Source: Echiichthys vipera | Lineage: Eukaryota > Chordata > Actinopteri > Perciformes > Trachinidae | Length of the DNA: 64,000 nt | Reading direction: 5' to 3' | Assembly: GCA_963691815.1 (NCBI GenBank) | Contig: OY829650.1 | Coordinates: forward strand, 28,663,195 to 28,727,194 | Shown here: in pieces, positions 63,843-64,000 of the stretch | Layout: each line of letters opens with the position of its first letter | Position numbering within the stretch: position 1 is the first letter of the stretch | Program-made: the position numbers and the translations under genes | Notes under the pieces: model-generated | What the model saw: the letters and a program-made list of their open reading frames with translations, nothing else | The model's database searches: none | Told to the model about the DNA's origin: nothing

Positions 63843-63910
63843 CTTCCACTAAAGCAAAGCACTTTGAATCGTTTCTGTTTGAAAGCTGCTATAAAAGTAA
63901 AGTGGTCTTG
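63843..63910 (+). repeat. LINE/SINE-type 3' tail fragment
   Basis: AAAGCACTTTGAATCGTTTC, TGTTTGAAAGCTGCTATAAA and AGTAAAGTGGTCTTGCC match the AAAGCACTTTGAATCG...GTGCTATATAAATAAAG ending shared by several fish retroposons. Too short to assign to one. Confidence 0.5.
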
Positions 63911-64000
63911 CCTATGAGCCAATAGAGGGCGCTGTAGTGTAGCACAGTGACACCGGTCTGGTTTTACTTAACTTTTGATAGTAGATTTCTTCATTTCATT

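Overview
This 64 kb window is vertebrate nuclear DNA, most likely from a teleost fish. The evidence is the repeat content. It carries hAT, Tc1/mariner, pogo-like, PIF/Harbinger and TTAA-target DNA transposons, 3' ends of L2/Maui-type and Rex-type LINEs, a solo LTR, a CAATT-headed repeat that is common in fish, and eleven or more long (GT/CA)n arrays. There are no operons, ribosome binding sites or bacterial gene families. No intact host gene could be supported. The long open frames are translations of GT arrays, of one 36-bp minisatellite, or of transposon debris, or are of a length expected by chance. The window is best read as intergenic or deep intronic sequence with many nested transposons.

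Layout. 0-5 kb: Tc1 transposase fragment, AT microsatellite, hAT-like debris, then quiet sequence. 5.8-7.6 kb: a near-palindromic inverted repeat, a block with a repeated GGACGCTCAGC motif, and a (CAA)n(TAA)n array. 11.5-13.3 kb: a decayed hAT element with a BED finger and transposase core, followed at once by a TTAA-palindrome copy and a second short TTAA MITE. 17.7 kb: SINE-like repeat. 20.6-22.0 kb: a three-layer nest, hAT MITE (8-bp target duplication), then a TTAA palindrome, then an L2 3' end. 23.1-23.7 kb: solo LTR with a perfect 5-bp duplication. 26-36.8 kb: three copies of the CAATT-headed repeat, two PIF/Harbinger elements (one with a Myb/SANT-like reading frame), a 1.6 kb hAT element with a BED remnant, and a Tc1 element with long terminal repeats. 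38-40 kb: L2 fragment joined to a hAT MITE. 45-49.4 kb: a THAP-like transposon fragment, then an inverted repeat whose right arm runs into a 23-copy, 36-bp minisatellite. 52-52.6 kb: TAAT-rich unique sequence, a candidate conserved noncoding element. 53-56.6 kb: TTAA element, pogo-like element, a MITE with a degenerate internal tandem repeat, and LINE tails. 58-62.3 kb: three GT arrays, LINE ends, a second THAP-like fragment and a strong 33-bp-arm hairpin.

Nothing here forms a working gene system. All transposase-like frames carry stops or frameshifts. The best leads are the nested-insertion chronology at 20.6-22.0 kb, the minisatellite that begins at an inverted-repeat edge at 47.9-49.4 kb, the shared THAP-like family, the 61.2 kb hairpin and the candidate noncoding element near 52.3 kb. 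Family names come from recognising sequence motifs by eye, not from a database search.
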